The position numbers were made by a program, and so were the translations under genes. A stretch of DNA of 64,000 nucleotides from CAWGMT01 sp963823675 (GTDB lineage Bacteria; Planctomycetota; Planctomycetia; Isosphaerales; Isosphaeraceae), in contig CAWGMT010000007.1 of the NCBI GenBank assembly GCA_963823675.1, positions 248,001 to 312,000 on the forward strand, read 5' to 3'. This document shows, piece after piece, positions 55,600 through 64,000 of this stretch. Each line of letters starts with the position of its first letter. Within the stretch, counting starts at the first letter, position 1. Below the pieces are notes generated by a model, which was given only the letters and a program-made list of their open reading frames with translations, was not told where the DNA came from and made no database searches.

Positions 55600-56754
55600 T
55601 CACGACGATTCCTTCCAATGGTCCAACCGATGGCGATTGAGCTCGTGCATGGCGTCCATTGCCGTCCGAATCGCGTCGAGGCTCGTCCCCACGTATTTTT
55701 CGACGATGGCCGCCGCGATCTCGAACGCGACGACGTTTTCGACGATCACGCTGGCGGCGGGCACAGCGCAGACGTCGGAACGCTCGTAAGAGGCCGGCTG
55801 AGGATCCTTGGTCGCCATGTTGACGGACGGCCCGCGGGCGGCCAGCGTGCTGATGGGTTTCTTGGACGCGCGAACGACGATCGGCTCGCCGTTGGAGGTC
55901 CCGCCCTCGATCCCTCCGGCGTTGTTGGTCGGCCGCCGGAACCCGAAGCGGCGGTCGTCGTGGGGATGTTCCGGATCGTACTGGATCGGGTCCATCACCT
56001 TCGACCCCGGCCGGCGTGCCGCCTCGACTCCCAGGCCGATCTCGACGGCCTTGATCGCCTGGACGGAGAGTACCGCCGCCCCGATCCGGGCGTCGAGCTT
56101 GCGATCCCACTGGGCGTGGCTGCCCAGCCCGATGGGGCATCCCGTCACGATGGTCTCGACGATTCCGCCGAGCGTGTCACCGGCTGCACGCGCCGCGTCG
56201 ATCGCGGCGATGATCGCCGGGTCGGCCTCGGGGTCGAGCGTGTAAACGGCAGACGCGTCGCGAATTGCAACGTCGTGCGAGCGCGGCTCCGCGGCGATGC
56301 CCCCGAGCTCGCGAACATATCCGAAGACAGTGATTCCCAGCTCGCGCAACAGCAGCTTGGCGAGGGCCCCGACGGCGACTCGCAGCGCCGTCTCACGGGC
56401 GCTGGCCCGTTCCAGCACCTGGCGGATTCCGGTTTGATAGTTGATCGCGCCGGCCAGGTCGATATGCCCGCCGCGGGGCGCGGCCGGCTCCAAGAGCCGC
56501 TCGAGCTTGGCGTCGTTGTTGATCAACCGAAGGGTGATCGGTGCACCGGTCGTCACGCCGTGAAACACGCCCGAATCCACTGCGATTCGATCGGTCTCGA
56601 GCTGTTGGCGCTTGCCTCGCCCATAGCCGCCCTGCCGGCGCTTCAATTCGTAATCGATCAACTCGGTGTCAAGCGCGACGCCCGAGGGAAATCCTTCCAC
56701 GATTGCTGTGAGCGCCGGCCCATGCGATTCGCCGGCTGTCAAATATCGAAGCAT
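55600..56754 (-). CDS. aroC: Chorismate synthase
   Basis: 384 residues from ATG 56754. AroC converts EPSP to chorismate using reduced FMN. Diagnostic stretches are LTAGESHGPALTAIVEGFPS, RRQGGYGRGKRQQLETDRI, SGVFHGVTTGAPITLRLIN, RASARETALRVAVGALAKLL and the C-terminal FGFRRPTNNAGGIEGGTSNG and PAASVIVENVVAFEIAAAI. All are intact. It lies 13 bp after purC on the same strand. An AroC-PurC-IDO run is not a usual pathway operon. Complete and unbroken. Confidence 0.96.
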   Translation of the reverse strand: MLRYLTAGESHGPALTAIVEGFPSGVALDTELIDYELKRRQGGYGRGKRQQLETDRIAVDSGVFHGVTTGAPITLRLINNDAKLERLLEPAAPRGGHIDLAGAINYQTGIRQVLERASARETALRVAVGALAKLLLRELGITVFGYVRELGGIAAEPRSHDVAIRDASAVYTLDPEADPAIIAAIDAARAAGDTLGGIVETIVTGCPIGLGSHAQWDRKLDARIGAAVLSVQAIKAVEIGLGVEAARRPGSKVMDPIQYDPEHPHDDRRFGFRRPTNNAGGIEGGTSNGEPIVVRASKKPISTLAARGPSVNMATKDPQPASYERSDVCAVPAASVIVENVVAFEIAAAIVEKYVGTSLDAIRTAMDAMHELNRHRLDHWKESS

Positions 56755-56767
56755 GCGCTTGCCAATC

Positions 56768-57676
56768 TTACTCCCAGGGAAATGAACGTTCGGTCAGTCG
56801 CTCGAACGCCTCGACGTACTTCGCGCGGGTCACGGCAACCACCGCTGCGGGAAGCTCCGGCGGAGGGCTCGACTTGTCCCAGCCGCTCGCCTCAAGCCAG
56901 TCGCGCACAAACTGCTTGTCGAACGACGGCTGCGGGCCGCCGGGGCGATACGATCCTCGCGACCAGTATCGCGAGCTATCGGGAGTGAGCGCCTCATCGA
57001 CCAGCAAGAGCTCGCCGGTTCTCTCGTCAAATCCCCACTCGAACTTGGTATCCGCCAGGATCAGCCCGCGCGCGGCGGAATAATCGGCGGCCTGTCCGTA
57101 AACTTCCAGGCTCATCGATTTTAGCGTGTGTGCAACCTCCGTGCCGATGGCGCTCGCCATCGTTTCGAAGGAGACGTTCTCATCATGACCGGTCGCGGCC
57201 TTGGTGGCCGGAGTGAAGATCGGGTCGATCCGGTCGCTCTCGAGCAGACCGCCCGGCAGGGCAAGGCCGCAGACCGTTCCGATGGTCCGATACTCCTTCC
57301 AGGCGCTGCCCGAGAGATAACCGCGCACCACGCACTCGAATGGAACGACGTCGGCTTTACGAACGAGCATTGTGCGGCCCTCCAGGAGACGCGCCTCTTG
57401 CTCAGGCAGATCCAGCCTCGCGTCGTCCAGGTCCGTCGAGACCAGATGGCTCGCAACCTTCAAGCGGTCGAACCAGAACGCACTCAACCCGGTCAAGACG
57501 CGCCCCTTGTCGGGAATGCCGGTGGGCAGCACCCAGTCGAATGCACTGATGCGATCGGTCGCGACCAGGAGCAGGCGATCGCCGAGGTCGTAGATGTCGC
57601 GGACCTTGCCCCTGCGCCTGGGAATCGCGCCCGAGCCCAGATCGGTCTCCAGTAAAGCCCCGGCTTGAATCTTCAA
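56768..57676 (-). CDS. purC: Phosphoribosylaminoimidazole-succinocarboxamide synthase (SAICAR synthetase)
   Basis: 302 residues, start TTG 57676. PurC catalyses the seventh or eighth step of de novo purine synthesis, joining aspartate to CAIR. It has GKVRDIYDLGDRLLLVATDR, ISAFDWVLPTGIPDKGRVLT and FWFDRLKV, with the SAICAR signatures VVRGYLSGSAWKEYRTIGTV and LILADTKFEWGFDERTGELL. The C-terminus LVDEALTPDSSRYWSRGSYR is typical of the bacterial or yeast-like longer form. It is 25 bp downstream of the IDO-like gene and 13 bp upstream of aroC. Complete. Confidence 0.95.
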   Translation of the reverse strand: MKIQAGALLETDLGSGAIPRRRGKVRDIYDLGDRLLLVATDRISAFDWVLPTGIPDKGRVLTGLSAFWFDRLKVASHLVSTDLDDARLDLPEQEARLLEGRTMLVRKADVVPFECVVRGYLSGSAWKEYRTIGTVCGLALPGGLLESDRIDPIFTPATKAATGHDENVSFETMASAIGTEVAHTLKSMSLEVYGQAADYSAARGLILADTKFEWGFDERTGELLLVDEALTPDSSRYWSRGSYRPGGPQPSFDKQFVRDWLEASGWDKSSPPPELPAAVVAVTRAKYVEAFERLTERSFPWE

Positions 57677-57701
57677 CGTGTTCTCTCACGGCCTGTTCGG
57701 T

Positions 57702-58788
57702 CTATGCCAGCATGTGGGCACGGGTTTCGTCGATCAACTGGTTCAGCCACTCGAGGTAGGGGGTCCCACCGGTCCCGCGCGGGTCGCGCACGTGGGCCGC
57801 AATGTAGCGGCGGGCGAATTCAAGGTGCGTTTCGCGAAACGCTGCCAGCGCTTCGAGCGCTTCATTGTAGCTTGCTTTATCAACCTTGCCGCGCACGTCG
57901 GGAAGCCGCTCGACCTGCTCGATGACGGCCCGGTGTGCGCGCGGCATGAATCGACGCATGTCGGCCAGGTGATTGGTGAGCAGCGATGGCTTGTGGGGCA
58001 CCTTGAGGAACGCCACCACGGTCGGGATCACGCTGCTTTGCGCTCCGGTTTCGCCCCGGTAATCGAGGGGCGCTGACTCGACGCCTTCGTAGACGACACC
58101 CTCGAAAAAGCGGATGTAAGGGCGGAACGTCTTGTAATAGAGGGCAGGGTCCATCTTCTCGGGGATGCGGCGGAGCGTTTCGACCTGAGCCCAAAGCGTC
58201 CGGGTGAGCAGCTCGACCGCCCCGTTCAATGCCGCGATATCACCGGCTTGAAGTCGAGCGCGCGGCCCGGTCGATCGCCTGGAGTATGCCGGCGGCAAGG
58301 GCCTCGATCTCGACGTGTACCAGGATGAACCAGTGCTCGTCATAGAGGTGCACGAAGTTCTGGATCGTGTCGATGTTCCCCAGTGCGATTGGCCCGGCGG
58401 GATCAAATCGCTTCCAGTTGTACAAGGCGTAGCCGTCGTAGCTCAGAATCGGCGGCCGGTCGAGCCGCGAGCAGACGTCGCACAGTGGAATCGCGATATT
58501 GCGCGGCAGGACCGTCGCGGGCTCGAGACCGACCTGGTTGATGTACGCCGAGGCGAAAAAACCGACGCGGACGTAGTAAAGCAAGAGCTCTGGCAGACTG
58601 ATCGGGCCGGCCGGGAGCGGCGGGATGGTGAATTCTCGCGCCCACCTACGAAACGACTTGTCGTGCAGCAAGCTGGGGAGGTCGCGACCCAGGCGATCGA
58701 GCGCGGCCAGATTCGAGCCGCTCGGGAACTCGATCATCGGGTCTTGATCGGGCAGAAAACCCCGCCGGGTGAACTGAGGCTCGAACAT
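57702..58788 (-). CDS. Indoleamine 2,3-dioxygenase-like heme protein (one frame break near 58255)
   Basis: From ATG 58788, the N-terminal part is FEPQFTRRGFLPDQDPMIEF, then DRPPILSYDGYALYNWKRFD, which resembles the PPILVYADCVLANWKKKD stretch of animal and bacterial IDO. The frame changes near 58255. The remainder has DIAALNGAVELLTRTLWAQV, FRPYIRFFEGVVYEGVES, and the C-terminal pocket motif RDPRGTGGTPYLEWLNQLID. IDO opens the indole ring of tryptophan with O2, entering the kynurenine pathway. The proximal His is expected in the second half, near KVPHKPSLLTNHLADMRRF, but cannot be assigned firmly. Joined length is about 362 residues. It lies 25 bp upstream of purC on the same strand. Confidence 0.72.
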
Positions 58789-58853
58789 GATCCGGCTCGC
58801 TTCGATTGCAAGGTTGACGACCTGGCGGGCCCCGAAGCGTCCCGTCCTCGGGC

Positions 58854-59465
58854 TCACTTCTTGTCGACGATCTCGAGGAACGTATTGCCGAGAAAGATCC
58901 AGTTCGTCGGGGCGGCGGAGATCGGGCCGTTGATGCCGAAGACCGCGATCTGGTAGACCCTTCCCGGCTGAGGATCCTTGAGCTCGACGCGATTGGGGAC
59001 GTTGAATCCGGCGACGATGGCCTCGCCCCCTTTGCCGGGAGTACGCGGCAGCCGGCCGTCCACCCAGATCTCGCCGTAGTCGTCGACGGTCGTCTGGAAA
59101 AAAACCGCCTTGCCCGCCGCCTGGGGCGGGATAGTCACCTTGATCCGGTACCAGCAGAAGCAGACCTGGCCGGACGAGCGGCGATCTTTGAGGGTCTCGG
59201 GCGCGATCGCCTCCCACTGGCTGTCGTCGAAATCCGGCTTCTCGGCCCGCGGTTCGATGTTGTAGGTCTTGTTGGGTTTGCCGTCCGGGCCTTTGCCCTC
59301 GACCTCGACGATCTTGACGTCATGGTACTTCCATTGCCCCTTGACGGCGGCGATGCCTTCCTTGGTGCGAAGATCGATCTTCTGGCTCTGGGCAGCGGCG
59401 TTCGGCAGACTCAAGGCCCAGGCCAGCGCCATGGCCATGGCCGGCGTACTCGACATCCTACACAT
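58854..59465 (-). CDS. Exported carbohydrate-binding-like (galactose-binding fold) protein
   Basis: 203 residues from ATG 59465 with GGAGAG upstream. A signal peptide (MCRMSSTPAMAMALAWALSL then PNAAA) precedes a single beta domain. The segment CFCWYRIKVTIPPQAAGKAV, FFQTTVDDYGEIWVDGRLPR and VYQIAVFGINGPISAAPTNW closely resembles the jelly-roll N-terminal domain found in planctomycete sugar hydrolases and SMP-30-type proteins. It stands alone here, without the catalytic domain. The mature protein is probably periplasmic and binds a sugar or glycan. It sits 65 bp upstream of the IDO-like gene. Complete and unbroken. Confidence 0.72.
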   Translation of the reverse strand: MCRMSSTPAMAMALAWALSLPNAAAQSQKIDLRTKEGIAAVKGQWKYHDVKIVEVEGKGPDGKPNKTYNIEPRAEKPDFDDSQWEAIAPETLKDRRSSGQVCFCWYRIKVTIPPQAAGKAVFFQTTVDDYGEIWVDGRLPRTPGKGGEAIVAGFNVPNRVELKDPQPGRVYQIAVFGINGPISAAPTNWIFLGNTFLEIVDKK

Positions 59466-59524
59466 TCGCAGGCTCTCCGCGTGTTCTCCGGACAGATCAG
59501 TTTGGGATGGCTCAGGATGAAGTC

Positions 59525-60757
59525 TTAGCGAACAGCCGGCTGCGGGCTCGCGCTGGCTGCGCGCGTCGGTGGCGCCGGGGCGATTGGAAGCGCGGGGGCC
59601 GATTGGTCGGCATGGTGCTTCAAGAGCTCGCTAAGCTGAAACGCGTGGTAGGGTTGCTCCGCCGCGGGCTTGGCGTCTTTCGAGGCGTTCGCGACCCAGA
59701 AGCGGGTCGTCGTCGTCTCGAACAAGACGCTGTGCAAATTGGATTTCATGGCGACCGGCCGGTCCATCAAGTGCCGGGCTGACTCGGCGTCGAAGCGGCC
59801 GTACCCCTTCTCGACCCGCTTGACCAGCTCTTCGTAGCGATTGCCCGCCGACAGCAGCACGGCGTCTTGGAACGGGTGGGGCAGCCTGGGATGGCTTTCA
59901 CCCATGGCGATGACGCCAAAAGCGTTCCACGACGCTTCCATGCCGACCGCCTTGCGCGTCTTGCCATCGGCAACGACGAAGTAATACTCACACGTGCGGG
60001 GCCTGTCGTGAAAGATCGCAATGGCGCGGTCGAGCGAGTCGGCCTCTTCGAGGACCATCCGGACCAAGAACGCCATCGGCGTGCCGTCCCAGTGACCCAG
60101 CCCGCGGCCTCCCATCTCGCCGATCGAGATCCGCTCGGCGTTCATGCCCGTTACCGAGCCGACGAAGCCGGCATACGTCACGTTCACGAACGGGATCCGC
60201 CCGCGCGGCTCACCGATGGTCAAGACGGCGTGCTCCTGCAACCGCCAGTCGCAACCATAATCCAGGACGCGCCCGTGGTACAGAACACCATCCTTGGTCG
60301 CCCTTCCGCTCAGGGCAAATCCCGAACAGTGAAAGAGCTCGGGTATGAAATTGGCGATGATGACGTCCTGGACATCGAGGCCCGCTCCATCGGCAATACC
60401 GCGCATCTCATCGAAGAACCGCTCCGGAATATGCTTGCGCTGCTGGGCCACGATTCCGCTGATGACCCGCTTGGGATCGAGCAGCTTGATGCCGCCCAGC
60501 TCGAGCTTGATCTCCTTGGCCTTCACGTCGAAAAGAAACCGGACATTCTCGCGAATGTCGGCCCGCAAGAGGGCCCCCTGCTCATATCCCATCTCGTAGG
60601 GCTCGCCCTTGATATGCAAGACGCGGTAACCATCAATTTCTTCCAGGAACCCTTCGCCACACCGCGCCAGCGTCTTGGACTCGGAGCGGGCGGACCCAGC
60701 GGCCGCCACAAGCACGATCAAGACCAGCGCCACATTCCTCGACAAGAATCGCCGCAT
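59525..60757 (-). CDS. C45 family peptidase / acyl-CoA:6-aminopenicillanate acyltransferase-like protein, exported
   Basis: 410 residues from ATG 60757, with a signal peptide (LALVLIVLVAAAGSARS region). The family core reads GEGFLEEIDGYRVLHIKGEP, YEMGYEQGALLRADIRE and then the nucleophile Cys in ANFIPELFHCSGFALSGR. C45 enzymes self-cleave just before this Cys to form a two-chain Ntn hydrolase. GVLYHGRVLDYGCDWRLQEH and GRIPFVNVTYAGFVGSVTGM complete the core, and a Pro/Ala-rich tail (APALPIAPAPP) ends it. Substrate is unknown; peptide, penicillin and lipid amides are all possible for the family. Complete and unbroken, with the exported sugar-binding-like gene 59 bp downstream. Confidence 0.85.
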   Translation of the reverse strand: MRRFLSRNVALVLIVLVAAAGSARSESKTLARCGEGFLEEIDGYRVLHIKGEPYEMGYEQGALLRADIRENVRFLFDVKAKEIKLELGGIKLLDPKRVISGIVAQQRKHIPERFFDEMRGIADGAGLDVQDVIIANFIPELFHCSGFALSGRATKDGVLYHGRVLDYGCDWRLQEHAVLTIGEPRGRIPFVNVTYAGFVGSVTGMNAERISIGEMGGRGLGHWDGTPMAFLVRMVLEEADSLDRAIAIFHDRPRTCEYYFVVADGKTRKAVGMEASWNAFGVIAMGESHPRLPHPFQDAVLLSAGNRYEELVKRVEKGYGRFDAESARHLMDRPVAMKSNLHSVLFETTTTRFWVANASKDAKPAAEQPYHAFQLSELLKHHADQSAPALPIAPAPPTRAASASPQPAVR

Positions 60758-61011
60758 CGGTCAATGTCCTTGGTCAAGCCGTGAGATTCAACCACTAAAC
60801 AACTGCGCGACCGGGAAAGTCGTTTTTCGGTCCGCGAAAGGCGACACTGATTCGCGCAGTACCCAAACTAAGAATAGTAACGAATCTATCTCAAGTCTCC
60901 ATCGAGTTCCAATCGACTTTGGGAATTTCGCGTCGAGCCCCTCGGGATCGGCCCAGAAGCGCGATGGAGATCGGGCGGATAGGACGACGCGCGAAACCTT
61001 GACGGCTGGCG
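60758..61011. other. Intergenic gap with a degenerate REP copy
   Basis: It separates guaA and the C45-like gene, both read leftward. At about 60813-60846 a degenerate member of the CTTTCGC-TCC-GCGAAAG family occurs (TTTTTCGGTCCGCGAAAGG). The rest, about 150 bp, is AT-richer and holds no gene; it may carry the C45 promoter. Confidence 0.55.
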
Positions 61012-62573
61012 TCATTCCCACTCGATCGTGCCGGGGGGCTTGCTGGTGATGTCGTAGACGACGCGGTTGACCCCCTTGACCGAATTGGTAATTCGGGTCG
61101 AGACCCGGGCCAGCAGGTCGTGGGGCAGGCGCGACCAGTCGGCCGTCATGAAATCCTCGGTCTCGACCGCCCGGATCGCGATCACGTTCTCGTACGTCCG
61201 GCCGTCTCCCATCACTCCCACCGCCTGCACCGGCAAGAGCACGGCGAACGCCTGGGCGACCTGGCGCTCGAGTCCCGCATCTCGCAGCTCTTCGAGAAAA
61301 ATGGCGTCGGCCTGGCGCAACACTTCGAGCCGGGCCGCCGTCACCGCGCCCAAGCAGCGGACCGCCAGGCCGGGGCCTGGAAAAGGATGCCGCCAGACCA
61401 GCGAATCGGGTAGCCCCAGCTCGATTCCCAGACGGCGCACTTCGTCCTTGAAGAGGTCGCGCAACGGCTCGATGAGCTCGAAGCCAAGCTCGGCGGGAAG
61501 CCCGCCCACGTTGTGATGGAGCTTGATATTGGCCGTGGGGCCGTCCGGAGCGCCGCCACTCTCGATGACGTCCGGGTACAGCGTGCCCTGGGCGAGATAG
61601 TGGGCGCCCGCAATCGTGCGAGCCTCGTCGCGAAAGACGTCGATGAAAACGTGTCCGATCCGCCGCCGCTTCTCCTGGGGGTCAGTGACACCCTCGAGCG
61701 CGCCCAGGAATCGCTCGGACGCGTCGAACTGCGCAGCTCGGCGCTGGTGCGCGAGCCAAATGCGTCGACGACTGCGGTCCGCTCGCCCATGCGCAAGAGC
61801 CCCGTGTCGACGAACACGCAGACGACGCGCGGCCCCAGGGCCCTGGCCAGAAGCGCCGCGCAGACGGCCGAATCAACGCCTCCCGATAGCCCGCACACGA
61901 CTCGTTCGTGAGGCCTGACTCGCCTGCCGATTTCCTCGAGCGATCGTTCGATGAAAGCCCCCATCGTCCAGGCGCGGGGGTTGCCGCAGATCCGATCGAG
62001 GAAATTGCCCAGGATCGTCGTGCCATAGGGCGTGTGCGACACCTCGGGGTGAAACTGGAGACCATAAATCGGCAGCCGGTGATGGCGGGCCGCGGCGATC
62101 GGGCACGTCGTGGTGGCGGCCAGCGTGACGAAATCGGCACCCAGGTCCTGGATCTGGTCGCCGTGACTCATCCAGACGACAATCTCACCAGGGACATCCT
62201 GAAACAACGGCTCAGCCGGATCGATCACGCGGCAGGTGGCGCGGCCGAACTCGCGTGCCGCGGCCGAAACGACCTTGGCACCCAGATCCAGGCACGCCAG
62301 TTGCATCCCGTAGCAAATCCCCAGGATCGGCACGCCCAGCGCGAAGATCCCCGGATCGCAGCGGGGAGCGCCGGCTTCGTAGACGCTGGACGGTCCCCCC
62401 GAAAGAATCAGGGCGAGCGGGTCGAGCTCGCGCACGCGCTCGGCCGAAATGTCATGACGGACAATCCGCGCATAGGCGTGCCGTTCGCGGACGCGCCGGG
62501 CGATCAGCTGAACGTACTGGGCCCCGAAATCGAGAACGAGCACGGGACGCGCCGCCGGGTCGAGATCCGACAT
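61012..62573 (-). CDS. guaA: GMP synthase (glutamine-hydrolysing), one frame break near 61725
   Basis: GuaA aminates XMP to GMP. Starting at ATG 62573, the glutaminase domain has GVPILGICYGMQLACLDLGA (catalytic Cys) and YGLQFHPEVSHTPYG (His, Glu). The ATP-pyrophosphatase domain has VVCGLSGGVDSAVCAALLAR (P-loop SGGVDS). Near 61725 one base is missing and the frame shifts, after which IGHVFIDVFRDEARTIAG, WRHPFPGPGLAVRCLGAVTA and VVYDITSKPPGTIEWE follow to the stop at 61012. Both domains and the dimerisation end are conserved in the joined product of about 520 residues, so the enzyme is probably intact and the break an error. Confidence 0.9.
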
Positions 62574-62594
62574 GGGGTGCCTTCAGATCATGAT

Positions 62595-63215
62595 TCAATC
62601 CGCGTCGAAAACTGCCGCGACAGCGACTGAAAAACCCGCCAACAACACCGATGCCGCCGATTCCCCACGACGGTAGACGCCGGCTTCTTCGTACGCGTCC
62701 CCGCGCAGGCGGAGCACGGTGATGGTTTCCGTTTGCGGGTTGACGATCCAGTATTCTGGGACGTGGGCTTCGGCATAATCCCCCCGCTTGCCAACCAGAT
62801 CCCGTTCCGGTTTCTCTTCACTCACAACTTCCAGAGCGAGGTCGGCGCCGAGCCAGAAACGGTTTTGCCGGCGCGAATCGCCGGCCGAAAGCAGCAGCAG
62901 CAGGTCGGGCTCGCGGAACTTGCCCGGCCGGATTCGCAGCCGCAACGGGGCGAAATGGACTCTGCCACCTCGGGGCTCCACACTAGCGTAAAAGGCAAGA
63001 AATAAGAATTTCAGGATGCTTTGGTGCTTGTCTGTGGGCATTGGTAGGACTTCCAGAAAACCGTCGGTAAACTCGACCAGCCGGTTCCGGTGCCCGGTCA
63101 GAACGAGATACTCTTCCTCGCTCCAGTTCCCCTGGGACGGAAGTAATTCCTCGAGCAAATCCTTCCATTCTTGTGCAGATGGAATGGTCGTCAGAAGCTC
63201 AGTTCCAGTTGCCAT
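62595..63215 (-). CDS. Uma2 family (DUF820) putative endonuclease
   Basis: 206 residues from ATG 63215 with AAGGGAA upstream. Motifs are EEEYLVLTGHRNRLVEFTDG, FLEVLPMPTDKHQSILKFLF, KFREPDLLLLLSA (catalytic Asp), LGADLALEVVSEEKPERDLV (Glu-Val-Val-Ser-Glu-Glu) and KRGDYAEAHVPEYWIVNPQT. The first frame above it, a transposase part, runs straight in without a stop codon. That long continuous frame is probably accidental, since a good ribosome-binding site marks this start. Third Uma2 gene in the window; a role in mobile-element biology is possible but unproven. Confidence 0.87.
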   Translation of the reverse strand: MATGTELLTTIPSAQEWKDLLEELLPSQGNWSEEEYLVLTGHRNRLVEFTDGFLEVLPMPTDKHQSILKFLFLAFYASVEPRGGRVHFAPLRLRIRPGKFREPDLLLLLSAGDSRRQNRFWLGADLALEVVSEEKPERDLVGKRGDYAEAHVPEYWIVNPQTETITVLRLRGDAYEEAGVYRRGESAASVLLAGFSVAVAAVFDAD

Positions 63216-64000
63216 GGCGTTCCCTTGGAAGACGGGTTTAATTCCCACAGTCAATAATAGCCAGGATCGAAACACCGTGCTATGTGCCGGTTGCCGCGGC
63301 GGTTGAACGAGGCACGGTGGCGCGGCGTGGGTCAAACCACCGCGCAGGAGTGGGCCGCCAGCGCGGCGAATCTGGTTGCGATGCCAGCGGCGGCCGTGGG
63401 CTGATGCAGCCTCGGCCAGCCGTAGCGGTCGGCCGAAGTAGCTGCCGCTGCGCCTCGGCTCGCGCATCAGTCGCGACATCGTGTCAACCCACGCCGAAGG
63501 GTCGGCCCGCAGCCGCTCGAAGATCGAGCTGATCCCCGCGTCCAGGTGGGCCTTGCCATCGCGCACGAGCCGGCTCGTCCAGTCAATCAGCCTGACGTAG
63601 TACGACAGCGTGCAGCCGGCCACTAGCCCCGGTCGCAAACTCCCCTCGTTCCGTAGGTCATCGAGCGGCAAGAGCCACAGGCCCTGTTCCTGGGACGGGT
63701 CGCGAGTCAACGTCGAGAGATCGTCGCGGATCGACTCGAGGGTTCCGTTTATCCGGCAATGCTCGATCCGGGCGTGGAGCGAGGTGTGCGGCGTCTCCTC
63801 GGGAAGCGCTGCAACGCCGGCGGCCAAAGGGTTCAGGTCGATGTACGCGGCCGTCGCCAGCAGACTTTCCTCGTCCAGCACGGCGATGCTCCGGAATCGG
63901 CTTTCCCAGAAGGCTCCCGTATAGCCGTCTTCCTTGTTGGCCATTCGCGCCAGCGGCTCCTTGAGGCATTTCATGAACCATCCGAGGTCGGTCAAACGCC
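63216..64000 (-). CDS. REP-associated (Y1/IS200-like) transposase, C-terminal part, cut by window edge
   Basis: The visible frame begins inside the protein (M at 63995 is unlikely to be the start) and reads DLGWFMKCLKEPLARMANKE, GAFWESRFRSIAVLDEESLL and ATAAYIDLNPLAAGVAALPE. This is the segment that follows the catalytic region of the Y1-type transposases linked to REP sequences. Further on are SYYVRLIDWTSRLVRDGKAH and GSYFGRPLRLAEAASAHGRR. The HUH motif itself would lie beyond 64000. The C-terminal end has lost its stop codon and is fused in frame to the Uma2 gene. The family is inferred from these motifs, and activity is unknown. Confidence 0.72.

Noticed and set aside
55543..56988. A 481-codon plus-strand frame
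   Set aside because: It is antisense to chorismate synthase and the end of purC, both of which are complete.
1..64000. tRNA or rRNA genes
   Set aside because: Intergenic gaps were read on both strands for T-loop and acceptor patterns (GGTTCGAATCC-like) and nothing convincing was found.

Overview
The window is high-GC bacterial DNA that looks like a planctomycete, probably near the Isosphaeraceae. This is inferred from gene content: a MoxR/DUF58/von Willebrand cluster, several Uma2-family proteins, a DUF255 protein, DUF11 and TPR/HEAT surface proteins, a tandem family of Hint-domain proteins, a kinase of the planctomycete type, and many small dispersed palindromic repeats. No rRNA, tRNA or CRISPR array was seen.

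Layout. 1-7466 (minus): one operon-like run of NHL lipoprotein, large VWA membrane protein, MoxR ATPase, three-helix protein, DUF58 protein, 44-residue membrane protein and a BatA-like VWA protein cut by the edge. 7607-13178: Rieske protein, a DUF4058 remnant, an ABC exporter pair, a PPi-type phosphofructokinase and miaA, with repeat arrays between. 13337-18599: a HEAT protein, then a mobile element with a tyrosine recombinase and an IS91-type transposase, and palindrome-rich DNA. 18600-26552: DUF11 protein, DUF255 protein, Uma2, an SGNH/TPR membrane protein and an orphan. 26553-28416: decayed DNA with glycosyltransferase remnants and a NusG-like gene. 28663-31093: truB and hflX. 31121-39715 (minus): four tandem paralogues with the order secretion signal, TPR-like, HEAT, coiled helix, Hint domain, short tail. 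This is the most unusual locus here. 39931-48217: secreted proteins, a CxxCH protein, a kinase-receiver protein, small orphans and an S53 peptidase. 48471-53253: gltX, a PfkB kinase, thpR and recA. 53296-64000: Uma2, an AsmA-like protein, aroC, purC, an indoleamine-dioxygenase-like protein, a C45 acyltransferase-like protein, guaA, Uma2 and a partial REP-type transposase.

A cross-cutting feature is that more than twenty frame breaks interrupt otherwise well-conserved genes, including guaA, miaA and truB. In each case the rest of the protein continues immediately in another frame. The simplest reading is indel error in the assembly, so these genes are given as single features with the break marked. 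One break, in the recombinase, lies exactly on an A AAA AAG slippery heptamer and could be programmed.

Start sites were moved inward from the longest open frame wherever a ribosome-binding site, signal peptide or paralogue comparison supported it. All family names come from motif reading, not from database searches.
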